In this document: positions 12,091 to 27,800 of the stretch, one piece after another
Layout: each line of letters starts with the position of its first letter
Numbering within the stretch: the stretch's first letter is position 1
DNA from: Xylocopa sonorina
Taxonomy: Eukaryota > Arthropoda > Insecta > Hymenoptera > Apidae
NCBI RefSeq assembly: GCF_050948175.1
Contig: NW_027490120.1
Span: 372,001-436,000, forward strand
DNA: 64,000 nt
Reading direction: 5' to 3'
Notes under the pieces: model-generated
What the model saw: the letters and a program-made list of their open reading frames with translations, nothing else
Database searches by the model: none
Told to the model about the DNA's origin: nothing
Made by a program: the position numbers and the translations under genes

Positions 12091-14460
12091 TGGAAGTGTC
12101 CTATTTACATTCGTTTGAAGTGAAAACGAGGCATACATAACAGTCCACAATGAATATTATATCTTACCATGAAACGTAGAAGTGAGATGCGATATCGCGA
12201 TATAAGAAGCATTAAAACTCCTTTGCCTCGATATGTAGACGTCTGCAAACGCTATTTCCTAGCAAGGAAGTGTCGCATTTACATTCATTTGAAGTGTATG
12301 CGAGGTATACATAACAATCCACAATGAATATTATATCTTACCATGCAACATAGAAACGAGATGCGATATCGCGATTTACGTAGCATTAGAAATCTATTGC
12401 TTCGATACGTAGACATCTGCAAACGCTACTTCCTAGCAAGGAAGTGTCGCATTTACATTCTTTTGAATTGAATACGAGGTATACATGACACCCCGCAATG
12501 AATATTACATCTTATCATGAAACATAGAAATGAGATGCGATATCGCGTTTTAAGAAGTATTAGAACTCTATTGCTACGATACGTAGACATATGCAGACCC
12601 TATTTCCTAGCAAGGAAGTGTCGCAATTAGATTCTTCTGAACTGAATACGAGGTATACATAACACTGCACAATGAATGTTATGTCTTATCGTGAAACATA
12701 GAAATCAGATGCGATATCGGGATTTAAGAAGCATTAGAACTCTATTGCTTCGATACGTAGACATCTGGATACGTAATTTCCTAGAATGGAAGTGTCGCAT
12801 TTACATTCATTTGAAGTGTAGACGAGGAATACATAACACTTCGTAATGGATATTATTTCTTATCATGCGACATAGAAATGAGATGCGATATCGCGATTTA
12901 AGAAGCATTACAACTCTATTGCTTCGATACGTAGATATCTGCAAACGCAACGTCCTAGCAAGGAAGTGTCGCATTTACATTCTTTTGAAGTGAATACGAG
13001 GTATACATAACACTGCGCAATGAGTATTATATCTTATCATGAAACATAGAAATGGCAGTCTATATCGCGTTTTAAGAAGTATTAGAACTCTATTGCTTCG
13101 ATACGTAGACATCTGGAAACGTAATTTCCTTGAAAGGAAGGGTCGCAGTTACATTCTTTTGAAGTGAATACGAGGTATACATAACAGTGCACAATGAATG
13201 TTATATCTTATCATGAAACATAGAAATGAGATGCGATATAGCGATTTAAGAAGCACTAGAAATCTATTGCATCGATACGTAGACATCTGCAAACGCTATT
13301 TCCTAGCAAGGAAGTGTCGCATTTACATTCATCTGAAGTGAATACGAGGTACACATGACACTTCGCAATGAATATTATATGCTAACATGAAACATAAAAA
13401 TGGGATGCGATATCGCGTTTTAAGAAGCATTAGTTATCTACTGCTACGATACGTAGACGTCTGCAAACGCTATTTCCTAGCATGAAACTGTGGCACTTAC
13501 ATTCATTTGAAGTGTAGAAGTGGAATACATAACACTTCGCAATGAATATTATATCTTATAATGAAACATAGAAATGAGATGCGATATCGCGATATAAGAA
13601 GAATTAGAACTCTACTGCATCGATACGTAGACATCTGCAAACGCAACGTCCTAGCAAGGAAGTGTCGCATTTACATTTATTTGAAGTATGTGCAAGGTAT
13701 ACATGACACTTCGCAATGAATATTATATCCTATCATGAAGCATAGTTATGTGATGCGATATCGCGTTCTGAGAAGCATTAGAAATATATTGTATCGATAT
13801 GTAGACATCTGCAAACTTTACTTTCTAGCAAGGAAGTGCCGCATTCACCTTCTTTTGAAGTGTATGCGAGGAATACGTGACACTTCGCAATGAATATTAT
13901 ATCTTATAATGACACATAGAAATGAGATGCTATATCGCGCTTTGAGAAGCATTAGAACTCTACTGCCACGATACGTAGACATCTGCAGGCGCTATTTCCT
14001 AGCGAGGAAGTGTCGCATTTGCATTCTTTTGAAGTGAGTACGAGGTATACATGACACTTCGCAATGAATATTATACCTTATCACGAAACATAGAAATGAG
14101 ATGCGATATCGCGATTTAAGGAGCATTAAAACTCTATTGCTTCGATACGTAGACATCTGCAAACGCTATTTCCTAGCAAGGAAATGTTGCATTTACATTT
14201 CTTTGAAGTGAATACGAGGTATACATGACACTTCGCAATGAATATTATATCTCATCATGACACATAGAAATGAGATGCGATATCGCGTTTTAAGAAGCGT
14301 TAGATCCCTATTGCTACGTTACGTAGACATCTGCAAACTCTAATTCCTAGCAAGGAAGTGTCGCATTTACATTCTTTTGAAGTGAATACGAGGTTTACAT
14401 GACACTTCGCAATGAATATTATATCTTATCATGATACAAAGAAATGAGATGCGACAACGC
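10000..14460 (+). repeat. Segmental duplication within satellite, offset 3,300 then 3,126 bp
   Basis: The block at about 10,000-11,340 recurs at about 13,300-14,460. It begins with the identical ATGCTAACATGAAAC variant at offset 3,300 and ends at offset 3,126, again differing by one monomer. Shared rare words include GAAACTGTGGCA, AAACGCAACGTCC and CAGGCGCTATTTCC. Confidence 0.8.
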
Positions 14461-15939
14461 TATTTAAGGAGCATTAGAACTCTATTGCTTCGATACGTAG
14501 ACATCTGCAAACGTTATTTCCTAGCAAGGAAGTGTCGCATTTATATTCTTTTGAAGTGAATGCGAGGTATACATAACACTCCACGATGAATATTATACCT
14601 TAACACGAAACATAGAAATGAGATGCAATATCGCGAATTAAGAAGCATTAGAACATTATTGCTTTGATACGTAGACTTCTGCAAACGCGATTTCCTAGCA
14701 ACGAAGTGTCGCATTTACATTGTTTTGAAGTGAATACGAGGTATACATGACACTTCGCAATGAATATTATATCTTATCATGAAACATAGAAATGAGAAGT
14801 GAAGTCTCGTTCTAAGAAGCATTAGTACCCTATTGCTTCTATACGTAGACATCTGGAAACGCTATTTCCTAGCAAGGAAGAGTCGCATTTACATTCTTTT
14901 GAAGTGAATACGAGGTGTACATGACACTTCGCAATGAATATTATATCTTATCATGAAACATAGATATGAGAAGTGAAGTCTCGTTCTTAGAAGCATTAGT
15001 ACCCTTTTGTTTCTATATGTAGACATCTGGGAACGCTATTTCGCAGCAAGGAAGTGTCGCATTTACATTATTTTGAAGTGAATACGAGTTATACATGACA
15101 CTTCGCAATGAATATTATATCTTATCATGGAACATGGAAGTGAGGTGCGGTATTGCGTTTTAAGAAGCATTAGAACTCTATTGCTACGATAAGTAGACAT
15201 CTGCAATCGCTATTTCCTTGCAAGGAAGTGTCGCATTTACATTCTTTTGAAGAGAATACGAGGTTTACATGACACTTCGCACTGAATACTATATCATCAT
15301 GAAGCATAGAAGTGAGGTGCGGTATTGCGTTTTAAGAAGCATTAGAACTCTACTGCTACGATAAGTAGACATCTGCCAACGCTATTTCTATGCAAGGAAG
15401 TGTCGCATTTTCATTCTTTTGAAGAGAATACGAGGTTTACATGACACTTCGCAATGGATATTATATCATCATGAAACATAGAAGTGAGGTGCTGTATTGC
15501 GTTTTAAGAAGCATTAGAACTCTATTGCTACGATAAGTAGACATCTGCAAACGCTATTTCCTTGCAAGGACGTGGCGCATTTATTTCCTTTTGAAGTGAA
15601 TACGAGGTATACATGACACTTCGCAATGAATATTATATCTTATCATGAAACATAGAACTGAGATGCGAAGTCTCGTTTTAAGAAGCATTAGAACCCCATT
15701 GTTTCTATATGTAGACATCTGGAAACGCTATTTCCTAGCAAGGAAGTATCGCATTTACATTCTTTTGAAGTGAATACGAGGTATACATGATACTTCGCAA
15801 TGTATATTATATCTTATCATGAAACATAGAAATGAGAAGTGAAGTCTCGTTCTAAGAAGCGTTAGTACCCTATTGTTTCTATACGTAGACATCTGGAAAC
15901 GCTATTTCCTAGCAAGGAAGTATCGCATTTACATTCTTT

Positions 15940-18900
15940 TGAAGTGAATACGAGGTATACATGACACTTCGCAATGTATATTATATCTTATCATGAAACA
16001 TAGAAATGAGAAGTGAAGTCTCGTTCTAAGAAGCATTAGTACCCTATTGTTTCTATACGTAGACATCTGGAAACGCTATTTCCTAGCAAGGAAGTGTCGC
16101 ATTTACATTCTTTTGAAGCGAATACGAGGTGTACATGACACTTCGCAATGAATATTATACCTTATCATGAAACATAGATATGAGAAGCGAAGTCTCGTTC
16201 TTAGAAGCATTAGTACCCTTTTGTTTCTATATGTAGACATCTGGGAACGCTATTTCCCAGCAAGGAAGTGTCGCATTTACATTATTTTGAAGTGAATACG
16301 AGTTATACATGACACTTCGCAATGAATATTATATCTTATCATGGAACATGGAAGTGAGGTGCGGTATTGCGTTTTAAGAAGCATTAGAACTCTATTGCTA
16401 CGATAAGTAGACATCTGCAGTCGCTATTTCCTAGCAAGGAAGTGTCGCATTTACATTCTTTTGAAGCGAATACGAGGTGTACATGACACTTCGCAATGAA
16501 TATTATATCTTATCATGAAACATAGAAATGAGAAGCGAAGTCTGGCTCTAAGAAGCATTAGTACCCTATTGTTTCTATACGTAGACATCTGGAATCGCTA
16601 TTTCCTTGCAAGGAAGTGTCGCATTTACATTCTTTTGAAGAGAATACGAGGTTTACATGACACTTCGCAATGAATACTATATCATCATGAAGCATAGAAG
16701 TGAGGTGCGGTATTGCGTTTTAAGAAGCATTAGAACTCTATTGCTACGATAAGTAGATATCTGCAAACGCTATTTCTATGCAAGGAAGTGTCGCATTTTC
16801 ATTCTTTTGAAGAGAATACGAGGTTTACATGACACTTCGCAATGAATATTGTATCATCATGAAACATAGAAGTGAGGTGCGGTATTGCGTTTTAAGAAGC
16901 ATTAGAACTCTATTGCTACGATAAGTAGACATCTGCAAACGCTATTTCCTTGCAAGGACGTGTCGCATTTACTTTCTTTTGAAGTGAATACGAGGTATAC
17001 ATGACACTTCGCAATGAATATTATATCTTATCATGAAACAAACAAATGAGATGCGATATCGCGACTTAAGGAGCATTAAAACTCTATTGCATGGATACGT
17101 GGACATCTGCAAACGCTATTTCCTAGCATGGAAGTGTCGCATTTTCATTCTTATGAAGAGAATACGAGGTTTACATTACACTTCGCAATGAATATTACAT
17201 CATCATGAAACATAGAAGTGAGGTGCGGTATTGCGTTTTAAGAAGCACTTGAACTCTATTGCTACGATAAGTAGAGATCTGCAAAAGCTATTTACTAGCA
17301 AGGAAGTGTCGCATTTACATTCTTTTGAAGAGAATACGAGGATTACATGACACTTCGCAATGAATATTATAACATCATGAAACATAGAAATGGGATGCGG
17401 TATCGCGTTTTAAGAAGCGTTAGAACCATATTGCTACGATACGTAGACATCTGCAGACTCTATTTCCTAGCAAGGAAGTGTCGCATTTACATTGTTTTGA
17501 AGATAACACGAGGAATACATGACACTTCGCACTGAATATGATATCTTATCATAAAACATTGTAGTTTGATGCGATATCGCGTTTTAAGAAGCATTAGAAC
17601 TCTACTACTGCGGTACGTAGACATCTGCAAAGGCTATTTCCTAGCAAGGAAGTGTCGCATTTACATTCTTTTGAAGTGAATACGAGGTATACATGACACT
17701 TCGCAATGCATATTATATCTTATCATGAAATATAGAAATGAGAAGCGAAGTCTGGTTCTAAGAAGCATTAGTACCCTATTGTTTCTATACGTAGACATCT
17801 GGAAATGCTATTTCCTAGCAAGGAAGTGTCGCATTTACATTCTTTTGAAGTGAATACGAGGTATACATGACACTTCGCAATGAATATTATATCTCATCAT
17901 GACACATAGAAATGAGATGTTATATCGCATTTTATGAAGCGTTAGAATTCTACTGCTACGATACGTAGACATCTGCAAACTCTATTTCCTAGGAAGGACG
18001 TGTCGCATTTACATTCTTTTGAAGAGAATACGAGGTTTACATGACACTTCGCAATGAATACTATATCATCATGAAGCATAGAAGTGAGGTGCGGTATTGC
18101 GTTTTAAGAAGCATTAGAACTCTATTGCTACGATAAGTAGACATCTGCAAACGCTATTTCTATGCAAGGAAGTGTCGCATTTTCATTCTTTTGAAGAGAA
18201 TACGAGGTTTACATGACACTTCGCAATGAATATTATATCATCATGAAACATAGAAGTGAGGTGCGGTATTGCGTTTTAAGAAGCATTAGAACTCTATTGC
18301 TACGATAAGTAGACATCTGCAAACGCTATTTCCTTGCAAGGACGTGTCGCATTTACTTTCTTTTGAAGTGAATACGAGGTATACATGACACTTCGCAATG
18401 TATATTATATCTTATCATGAAACATAGAAATGAGAAGTGAAGTCTCGTTCTAAGAAGCATTAGTACCCTATTGTTTCTATACGTAGACATCTGGAAACGC
18501 TATTTCCTAGCAAGGAAGTGTCGCATTTACATTCTTTTGAAGCGAATACGAGGTGTACATGACACTTCGCAATGAATATTATACCTTATCATGAAACATA
18601 GATATGAGAAGCGAAGTCTCGTTCTTAGAAGCATTAGTACCCTTTTGTTTCTATATGTAGACATCTGGGAACGCTATTTCCCAGCAAGGAAGTGTCGCAT
18701 TTACATTATTTTGAAGTGAATACGAGTTATACATGACACTTCGCAATGAATATTATATCTTATCATGGAACATGGAAGTGAGGTGCGGTATTGCGTTTTA
18801 AGAAGCATTAGAACTCTATTGCTACGATAAGTAGACATCTGCAGTCGCTATTTCCTAGCAAGGAAGTGTCGCATTTACATTCTTTTGAAGCGAATACGAG

Positions 18901-20824
18901 GTGTACATGACACTTCGCAATGAATATTATATCTTATCATGAAACATAGAAATGAGAAGCGAAGTCTGGCTCTAAGAAGCATTAGTACCCTATTGTTTCT
19001 ATACGTAGACATCTGGAATCGCTATTTCCTTGCAAGGAAGTGTCGCATTTACATTCTTTTGAAGAGAATACGAGGTTTACATGACACTTCGCAATGAATA
19101 CTATATCATCATGAAGCATAGAAGTGAGGTGCGGTATTGCGTTTTAAGAAGCATTAGAACTCTATTGCTACGATAAGTAGACATCTGCAAACGCTATTTC
19201 TATGCAAGGAAGTGTCGCATTTTCATTCTTTTGAAGAGAATACGAGGTTTACATGACACTTCGCAATGAATATTATATCATCATGAAACATAGAAGTGAG
19301 GTGCGGTATTGCGTTTTAAGAAGCATTAGAACTCTATTGCTACGATAAGTAGACATCTGCAAACGCTATTTCCTTGCAAGGACGTGTCGCATTTACTTTC
19401 TTTTGAAGTGAATACGAGGTATACATGACACTTCGCAATGAATATTATATCTTATCATGAAACAAACAAATGAGATGCGATATCGCGACTTAAGGAGCAT
19501 TAAAACTCTATTGCATGGATACGTGGACATCTGCAAACGCTATTTCCTAGCATGGAAGTGTCGCATTTTCATTCTTATGAAGAGAATACGAGGTTTACAT
19601 TACACTTCGCAATGAATATTACATCATCATGAAACATAGAAGTGAGGTGCGGTATTGCGTTTTAAGAAGCACTTGAACTCTATTGCTACGATAAGTAGAG
19701 ATCTGCAAAAGCTATTTACTAGCAAGGAAGTGTCGCATTTACATTCTTTTGAAGAGAATACGAGGATTACATGACACTTCGCAATGAATATTATAACATC
19801 ATGAAACATAGAAATGGGATGCGGTATCGCGTTTTAAGAAGCGTTAGAACCATATTGCTACGATACGTAGACATCTGCAGACTCTATTTCCTAGCAAGGA
19901 AGTGTCGCATTTACATTGTTTTGAAGATAACACGAGGAATACATGACACTTCGCACTGAATATGATATCTTATCATAAAACATTGTAGTTTGATGCGATA
20001 TCGCGTTTTAAGAAGCATTAGAACTCTACTACTGCGGTACGTAGACATCTGCAAAGGCTATTTCCTAGCAAGGAAGTGTCGCATTTACATTCTTTTGAAG
20101 TGAATACGAGGTATACATGACACTTCGCAATGCATATTATATCTTATCATGAAATATAGAAATGATAAGCGAAGTCTGGTTCTAAGAAGCATTAGTACCC
20201 TATTGTTTCTATACGTAGACATCTGGAAATGCTATTTCCTAGCAAGGAAGTGTCGCATTTACATTCTTTTGAAGTGAATACGAGGTATACATGACACTTC
20301 GCAATGAATATTATATCTCATCATGACACATAGAAATGAGATGTTATATCGCATTTTATGAAGCGTTAGAATTCTACTGCTACGATACGTAGACATCTGC
20401 AAACTCTATTTCCTAGGAAGGACGTGTCGCATTTACATTCTTTTGAAGAGAATACGAGGTTTACATGACACTTCGCAATGAATACTATATCATCATGAAG
20501 CATAGAAGTGAGGTGCGGTATTGCGTTTTAAGAAGCATTAGAACTCTATTGCTACGATAAGTAGACATCTGCAAACGCTATTTCTATGCAAGGAAGTGTC
20601 GCATTTTCATTCTTTTGAAGAGAATACGAGGTTTACATGACACTTCGCAATGAATATTATATCATCATGAAACATAGAAGTGAGGTGCGGTATTGCGTTT
20701 TAAGAAGCATTAGAACTCTATTGCTACGATAAGTAGACATCTGCAAACGCTATTTCCTTGCAAGGACGTGTCGCATTTACTTTCTTTTGAAGTGAATACG
20801 AGGTATACATGACACTTCGCAATG
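15940..20824 (+). repeat. Tandem higher-order repeat, 2,424-bp (14-monomer) unit, two copies
   Basis: Sequence from about 15,940 to 18,400 repeats at a constant offset of 2,424 bp up to about 20,824. Monomer-specific variants recur in the same order, for example GAACCATATTGC, ATGGATACGTGGACATC and TACTACTGCGGTACG. The copies look almost identical, so the duplication is recent or still being homogenised. Confidence 0.88.
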
Positions 20825-21812
20825 AATATTATATCTTATCATGAAACAAACAAATGAGATGCGATATCGCGACTTAAGGAGCATTAAAACTCTATTGCAT
20901 GGATACGTGGACATCTGCAAACGCTATTTCCTAGCATGGAAGTGTCGCATTTTCATTCTTATGAAGAGAATACGAGGTTTACATTACACTTCGCAATGAA
21001 TATTACATCATCATGAAACATAGAAGTGAGGTGCGGTATTGCGTTTTAAGAAGCACTTGAACTCTATTGCTACGATAAGTAGAGATCTGCAAAAGCTATT
21101 TACTAGCAAGGAAGTGTCGCATTTACATTCTTTTGAAGAGAATACGAGGATTACATGACACTTCGCAATGAATATTATAACATCATGAAACATAGAAATG
21201 GGATGCGGTATCGCGTTTTAAGAAGCGTTAGAACCATATTGCTACGATACGTAGACATCTGCAGACTCTATTTCCTAGCAAGGAAGTGTCGCATTTACAT
21301 TGTTTTGAAGATAACACGAGGAATACATGACACTTCGCACTGAATATGATATCTTATCATAAAACATTGTAGTTTGATGCGATATCGCGTTTTAAGAAGC
21401 GTTAGAACTCTATTACTGCGGTACGTAGACATCTGCAAAGGCTATTTCCTAGCAAGGAAGTGTCGCATTTACATTCTTTTGAAGTGAATACGAGGTATAC
21501 ATGACACTTCGCAATGCATATTATATCTTATCATGAAATATAGAAATGAGAAGCGAAGTCTGGTTCTAAGAAGCATTAGTACCCTATTGTTTCTATACGT
21601 AGACATCTGGAAATGCTATTTCCTAGCAAGGAAGTGTCGCATTTACATTCTTTTGAAGTGAATACGAGGTATACATGACACTTCGCAATGAATATTATAT
21701 CTCATCATGACACATAGAAATGAGATGTTATATCGCATTTTATGAAGCGTTAGAACTCTACTGCTACGATACGTAGACATCTGCAAACTCTATTTCCTAG
21801 GAAGGACGTGTC
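19045..21812 (+). repeat. Tandem higher-order repeat, 1,384-bp (8-monomer) unit, two copies
   Basis: The block at about 19,045-20,428 is followed directly by a near-identical copy to about 21,812. It overlaps the second 14-monomer unit: the 14-mer behaves as the same 8-mer plus six extra monomers (2,424 minus 1,384 is 1,040 bp). This is length polymorphism of one higher-order unit, as expected from unequal crossing-over. Confidence 0.85.
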
Positions 21813-24800
21813 GCATTTACATTATTTTGAAGATAATACGAGGAATTCATGACACTTCGCACTGAATATGATATCTTATCATGACACATTGTAGTTTGAT
21901 GCGATATCGCGTTTTAAGAAGCATTAGAACTCTATTACTGCGGTACGTAGACATCTGCAACGGCTATTTCCTACCAAGGAAGTGTCGCATTTACATTCTT
22001 TTGACGTGAATACGAGGTATACATGACACTTCGCAATGAATATTATATCTTATCATGAAACATAGAAATGAGAAGCGAAGTCTGGTTCTAAGAAGCATTA
22101 GTACCCTATTGTTTCTATACGTAGACATCTGCAAACGCTATTTCCTAGCATGGAAGTGTCCTATCTACATTCTTTTGAAGTGAATACGAGGTATACATGA
22201 CACTTCGCAATGAATATTATATCTCATCATGAAACATAGAACTGAGATGCGAAGTCTCGTTTTAAGAAGCATTAGAACCCCATTGTTTCTATATGTAGAC
22301 ATCTGGAAACGCTATTTCCTAGCAAGGAAGTATCGCATTTACATTCTTTTGAAGTGAATACGAGGTATACATGACACTTCGCAATGTATATTATATCTTA
22401 TCATGAAACATAGAAATGAGAAGTGAAGTCTCGTTCTAAGAAGCATTAGTACCCTATTGTTTCTATACGTAGACATCTGGAAACGCTATTTCCTACCAAG
22501 GAAGTGTCGCATTTACATTCTTTTGAAGTGAGTACGACGTGTACATGACACTTCGCAATGAATATTATATCTTATCATGAAACATAAATATGAGAAGCGA
22601 AGTCTCGTTCTTAGAAGCATTAGTACCCTTTTGTTTCTATATGTAGACATCTGGGAACGCTATTTCCCAGCAAGGAAGTGTCGCATTTACATTATTTTGA
22701 AGTGAATACGAGTTATACATGACACTTCGCAATGAATATTATATCTTATCATGGAACATAGAAGTGAGGTGCGGTATTGCGTTTAAGAAGCATTAGAACT
22801 CTACTGCTACGATAAGTAGACATCTGCCAACGCTATTTCTATGCAAGGAAGTGTCGCATTTTCATTCTTTTGAAGAGAATACGAGGTTTACATGACACTT
22901 CGCAATGGATATTATATCATCATGAAACATAGAAGTGAGGTGCTGTATTGCGTTTTAAGAAGCATTAGAACTCTATTGCTACGATAAGTAGACATCTGCA
23001 AACGCTATTTCCTTGCAAGGACGTGGCGCATTTACTTCCGTTTGAAGTGAATACGAGGTATACATGACACTTCGCAATGAATATTATATCTTATCATGAA
23101 ACATAGAACTGAGATGCGAAGTCTCGTTTTAAGAAGCATTAGAACCCCATTGTTTCTATATGTAGACATCTGGAAACGCTATTTCCTAGCAAGGAAGTAT
23201 CGCATTTACATTCTTTTGAAGTGAATACGAGGTATACATGACACTTCGCAATGTATATTATATCTTATCATGAAACATAGAAATGAGAAGTGAAGTCTCG
23301 TTCTAAGAAGCGTTAGTACCCTATTGTTTCTATACGTAGACATCTGCAAACTCTATTTCCTAGAAAGGAAGTGTCGCATTTACATTATTTTGAAGATAAT
23401 ACGAGGATTACATGACACTTCGCACTGAATATGATATCTTATCATGAAACATTGTAGAGTGATGCGATATCGCGTTTTAAGAAGCGATAGAACTCTATTA
23501 CTGTGGTACGTAGACATCTGCAAAGGCTATTTCCTAGCAAGGAAGTGTCGCATTCACATTCTTTTGACGTGAATACGAGGTATACATGACACTTCGCAAT
23601 GAATATTATATCTTATCATGAAACAAACAAATGAGATGCGATATCGCGATTTAAGGAGCATTAAAACTGTATTGCTTCGATACGTGGACATCTGCAAACG
23701 CTATTTCCTAGCATGGAAGTGTCCTATCTACATTCTTTTGAAGTGAATACGAGGTATACATGACACTTCGCAATGAATATTATATCTCATCATGAAACAT
23801 AGAACTAAGATGCGAAGTCTCGTTTTAAGGAGCATTAGAACCCCATTGTTTCTATATGTAGACATCTGGAAACGCTATTTCCTAGCAAGGAAGTGTCGCA
23901 TTTACATTCTTTTGACGTGAATACGAGGTATACATGACACTTCGCAATGAATATTATATCTTATCATGAAACATAGAAATAAGATGCGATATCGCGATTT
24001 AAGAAGCATTAGAACTCTATTGCTACGATACGTAGACATCTGCAAACGCTATTTCCTAGCATGGAAGTGTCGCATTTTCATTCGTTTGAAGAGAATACGA
24101 GGTTTACATGACACTTCGCAATGAATATTATATCTTATCATGAAGCATAGGAATGAGAAGCGAAGTCTGGCTCTAAGAAGCATTAGTACCCTATTGTTTC
24201 TATACGTAGACATCTGGAATCGCTATTTCCTTGCAAGGAAGTGTCGCATTTACATTCTGTTGAAGAGAATACGAGGTATACATGACACTTCGCAATGAAT
24301 ATTATATCTCATCATGACACATAGAAATGAGATGTTATATCGCATTTTAAGATGCGTTAGAACTCTATTACTGCGGTACGTAGACATCTGCAACGGCTAT
24401 TTCCTACCAAGGAAGTGTCGCATTTACATTCTTTTGACGTGAATACGAGGTATACATGACACTTCGCAATGAATATTATATCTTATCATGAAACATAGAA
24501 GTGAGAAGCGAAGTCTGGTTCTAAGAAGCATTAGTACCCTATTGTTTCTATACGTAGACATCTGGAAACGCTATTTCCTAGCAAGGAAGTGTCCTATTTA
24601 CATTCTTTTGAAGTGAATACGAGGTATACATGACACTTCGCAATGAATATTATATCTTATCATGAAACAAAGAAATGAGATTCGATATCGCGATTTAAGG
24701 AGCATTAAAACTCTATTGCATGGATACGTGGACATCTGCAAACGCTATTTCCTAGCATGGAAGTGTACTATCTACATTCTTTTGAAGTGAGTACGTGGTA

Positions 24801-27800
24801 TACATGACTCTTCGCAAGGAATATTATTTCTTATCATAAAACATAGAAATGGGATGCGATATCGCGTTTTGAGAAGCATTAGAACTCTTATAATACGATA
24901 CGTAGACATCTGCAACCGCTATTTCCTAGCAAGGAAGTGTAGCATATATATCCATTTGAAGTGTATGCGAGGTATACATGACACTTCGAAATTAATATTA
25001 TATGTTATCACGAAACATAGAAATGACATGCGATATCTCGTTTTAAGAAACATTAGTACTCTATTGTTACGTAGATATCTGCAGACGATATTTCCTAGCA
25101 AGAAAGTGTCGCATTTACATTCATTTGAAGTGTAGGCGAGATAAACGTAGCACAGCACAATGAATATTATATCTTATCATGAACCGAAGAAGTGAGATGC
25201 GATATGGCGATTTAAGAAGCATTAGAACACTATTGCTTCGATACGTAGACATCTGCAAACGCCACTTCCTAGCAAGGACGTGTCGCATTTACATTCATTT
25301 GAAGTGTAGGCGAGATATACGTAACACTGCACAATGAATATTATATCTTATGATGAAACGAAGAAGTGAGATGCGATAAGGCGATTTAAGAAGCATTAGA
25401 ACACTATTGCTTCGATACGTAGACATCTGCAAACTCTATTTCCAAGCAAGGAAGTGTCGCATTTACATTCTCTTGAAGTGAATACGAGGTTTACATGACA
25501 CTTCGCAATGAAGATTATATCATCACGAAACATAAAAATAAGATGCGATATCGCGATTTAAGAAGCATTAGAACTCTATTGCTACGATACGTAGACATCT
25601 GCAAACGCTATTTCCTAGCATGGAAGTGTCGCATTTTCATTCTTTTGAAGAGAATACGAGGTTTACATGACAATTCGCAATGAATATTATATCTTATCAT
25701 GAAACATAGAAATGAGAAGCGAAGTCTGGCTCTAAGAAGCATTAGTACACTATTGTTTCTATACGTAGACATCTGGAATCGCTATTTCCTTGCAAGGAAG
25801 TGTCGCATTTACATTCTTTTGAAGAGAATACGAGGTATACATGACACTTCGCAATGAATATTATATCTCATCATGACACATAGAAATGAGATGTTATATC
25901 GCATTTTAAGAAGCGTTAGAACTCTACTGCTACGATACGTAGACATCTGCAAACTCTATTTCCTAGGAAGGACGTGTCGCATTTACATTATTTTGAAGAT
26001 AATACGAGGAATTCATGACACTTCGCACTGAATATGATATCTTATCATGACACATTGTAGTTTGATGCGATATCGCGTTTTAAGAAGCATTAGAACTCTA
26101 TTACTGCGGTACGTAGACATCTGCAACGGCTATTTCCTACCAAGGAAGTGTCGCATTTACATTCTTTTGACGTGAATACGAGGTATACATGACACTTCGC
26201 AATGAATATTATATCTTATCACGAAACATAGAACTGATATGCGAAGTCTCGTTTTAAGAAGCATTAGAACCCTATTGTTTCTATACGTAGACATCTGGGA
26301 ACGCTATTACCTAGCAAGGAACTGTCGCATTTACATTCTTTTGAAGTGAATACGAGTTATACATGACACTTCGCAATGAATATTATATCTCATCATGACA
26401 CATAGAAATGATATGCGATATCGCGTTTTAGGATGCGTTAGAACCCTATTGCTACGATACGTTGAAATCTGCAAACTCTATTTCCTAGCAAGGAATTGTC
26501 GCATTTTCATTCTTTTGAAGAGAATACTAGGTTTACATGACACTTCGCAATGAATATTATATCATCATGAAACATAGAAGTGAGGTGCGGTATTGCATTT
26601 TAAGAAGCATTGGAACTCTATTGCTACGATAAGTAGACATCTGGAAACGCTATTTCCTTGCAAGGACGTGTCGCATTTACATTCTTTTGAAGTGAACACG
26701 AGGTATACATGACACTTCGCAATGAATATTATATCTTATCATGAAACATAGAAATGAGAAGCGAAGTCTCGTTCTAAGAAGCATTAGTACCCTATTGTTT
26801 CTATACGTAGACATCTGGAAACGCTATTTCCTAGGAAGCAAGTGTCGCATTTACATTCTTTTGAAGAGTATACGACGTTTACATGACACTTCGCAATGAA
26901 TATTATAACATCATGAAACATAGAAGTGAGGTGCGGTATTGCGTTTTAAGAAGCAATAGAACTATATTGCTAAGATAAGTAGACATCTGCAAACGCTATT
27001 TCCCTGCAAGGAAGTGTCGCATTTACATTCTTTTGAAGCGAATACGAGGTATACATGACACTTCGCAATGAATATTATATCTTGTCATGAGACATAGAGA
27101 TGAGATGCGATATGGCGTTTTAAGATGCATTAGAACTCTATAGCTACGATACGTAGACATCTGCAAACGCTATTTCCTAGGAAGGAAGTGTCGAATTTAC
27201 ATTCGTTTGAAGTGAATACGAGGTATACATGACACATCGCAATGAATATTATATCTCATCGTGAAACATAAAACTGAGATGCGAAGTCTCGTTTTAAGAA
27301 GCATTAGAACCCTATTGTTTCTATACGTAGACATCTGGAAACGCTATTTCCTAGCAAGGAAGTGTCGCATTTACATTCATTTGAAGTGTAGTCGAGGAGT
27401 ACACAACACTTCGCAATGAATATTATATCTTATCATGAAACATAGAAATGAGATGCGACGTCGCGTTTTAAGAAGCACTAGAACTCGATTGCTTCTATAC
27501 TTAGACATCTGGAAACGTAATTTCCCAGAAAGGAAGTGTCGCATTAACATTCATTTGAGGTGTAGACGAGGAGCACATAACACTTCGCAATGAATATTAT
27601 ATCTTATCATGTTAACATAGAAATGAGCAGCGATATCGCGTTTTGAGAAGCATTAGAACTCTATTGCTTCGATACGTTGACATCTGCAAACGCTACTTCC
27701 TAGGATGGTAGTGTCTAATTTACATTCTTTTGAAGTGAATACGAGGTATACATGACGCTCTTAATGAATATTATATCTTATCATAAAACACAGAAATGAG

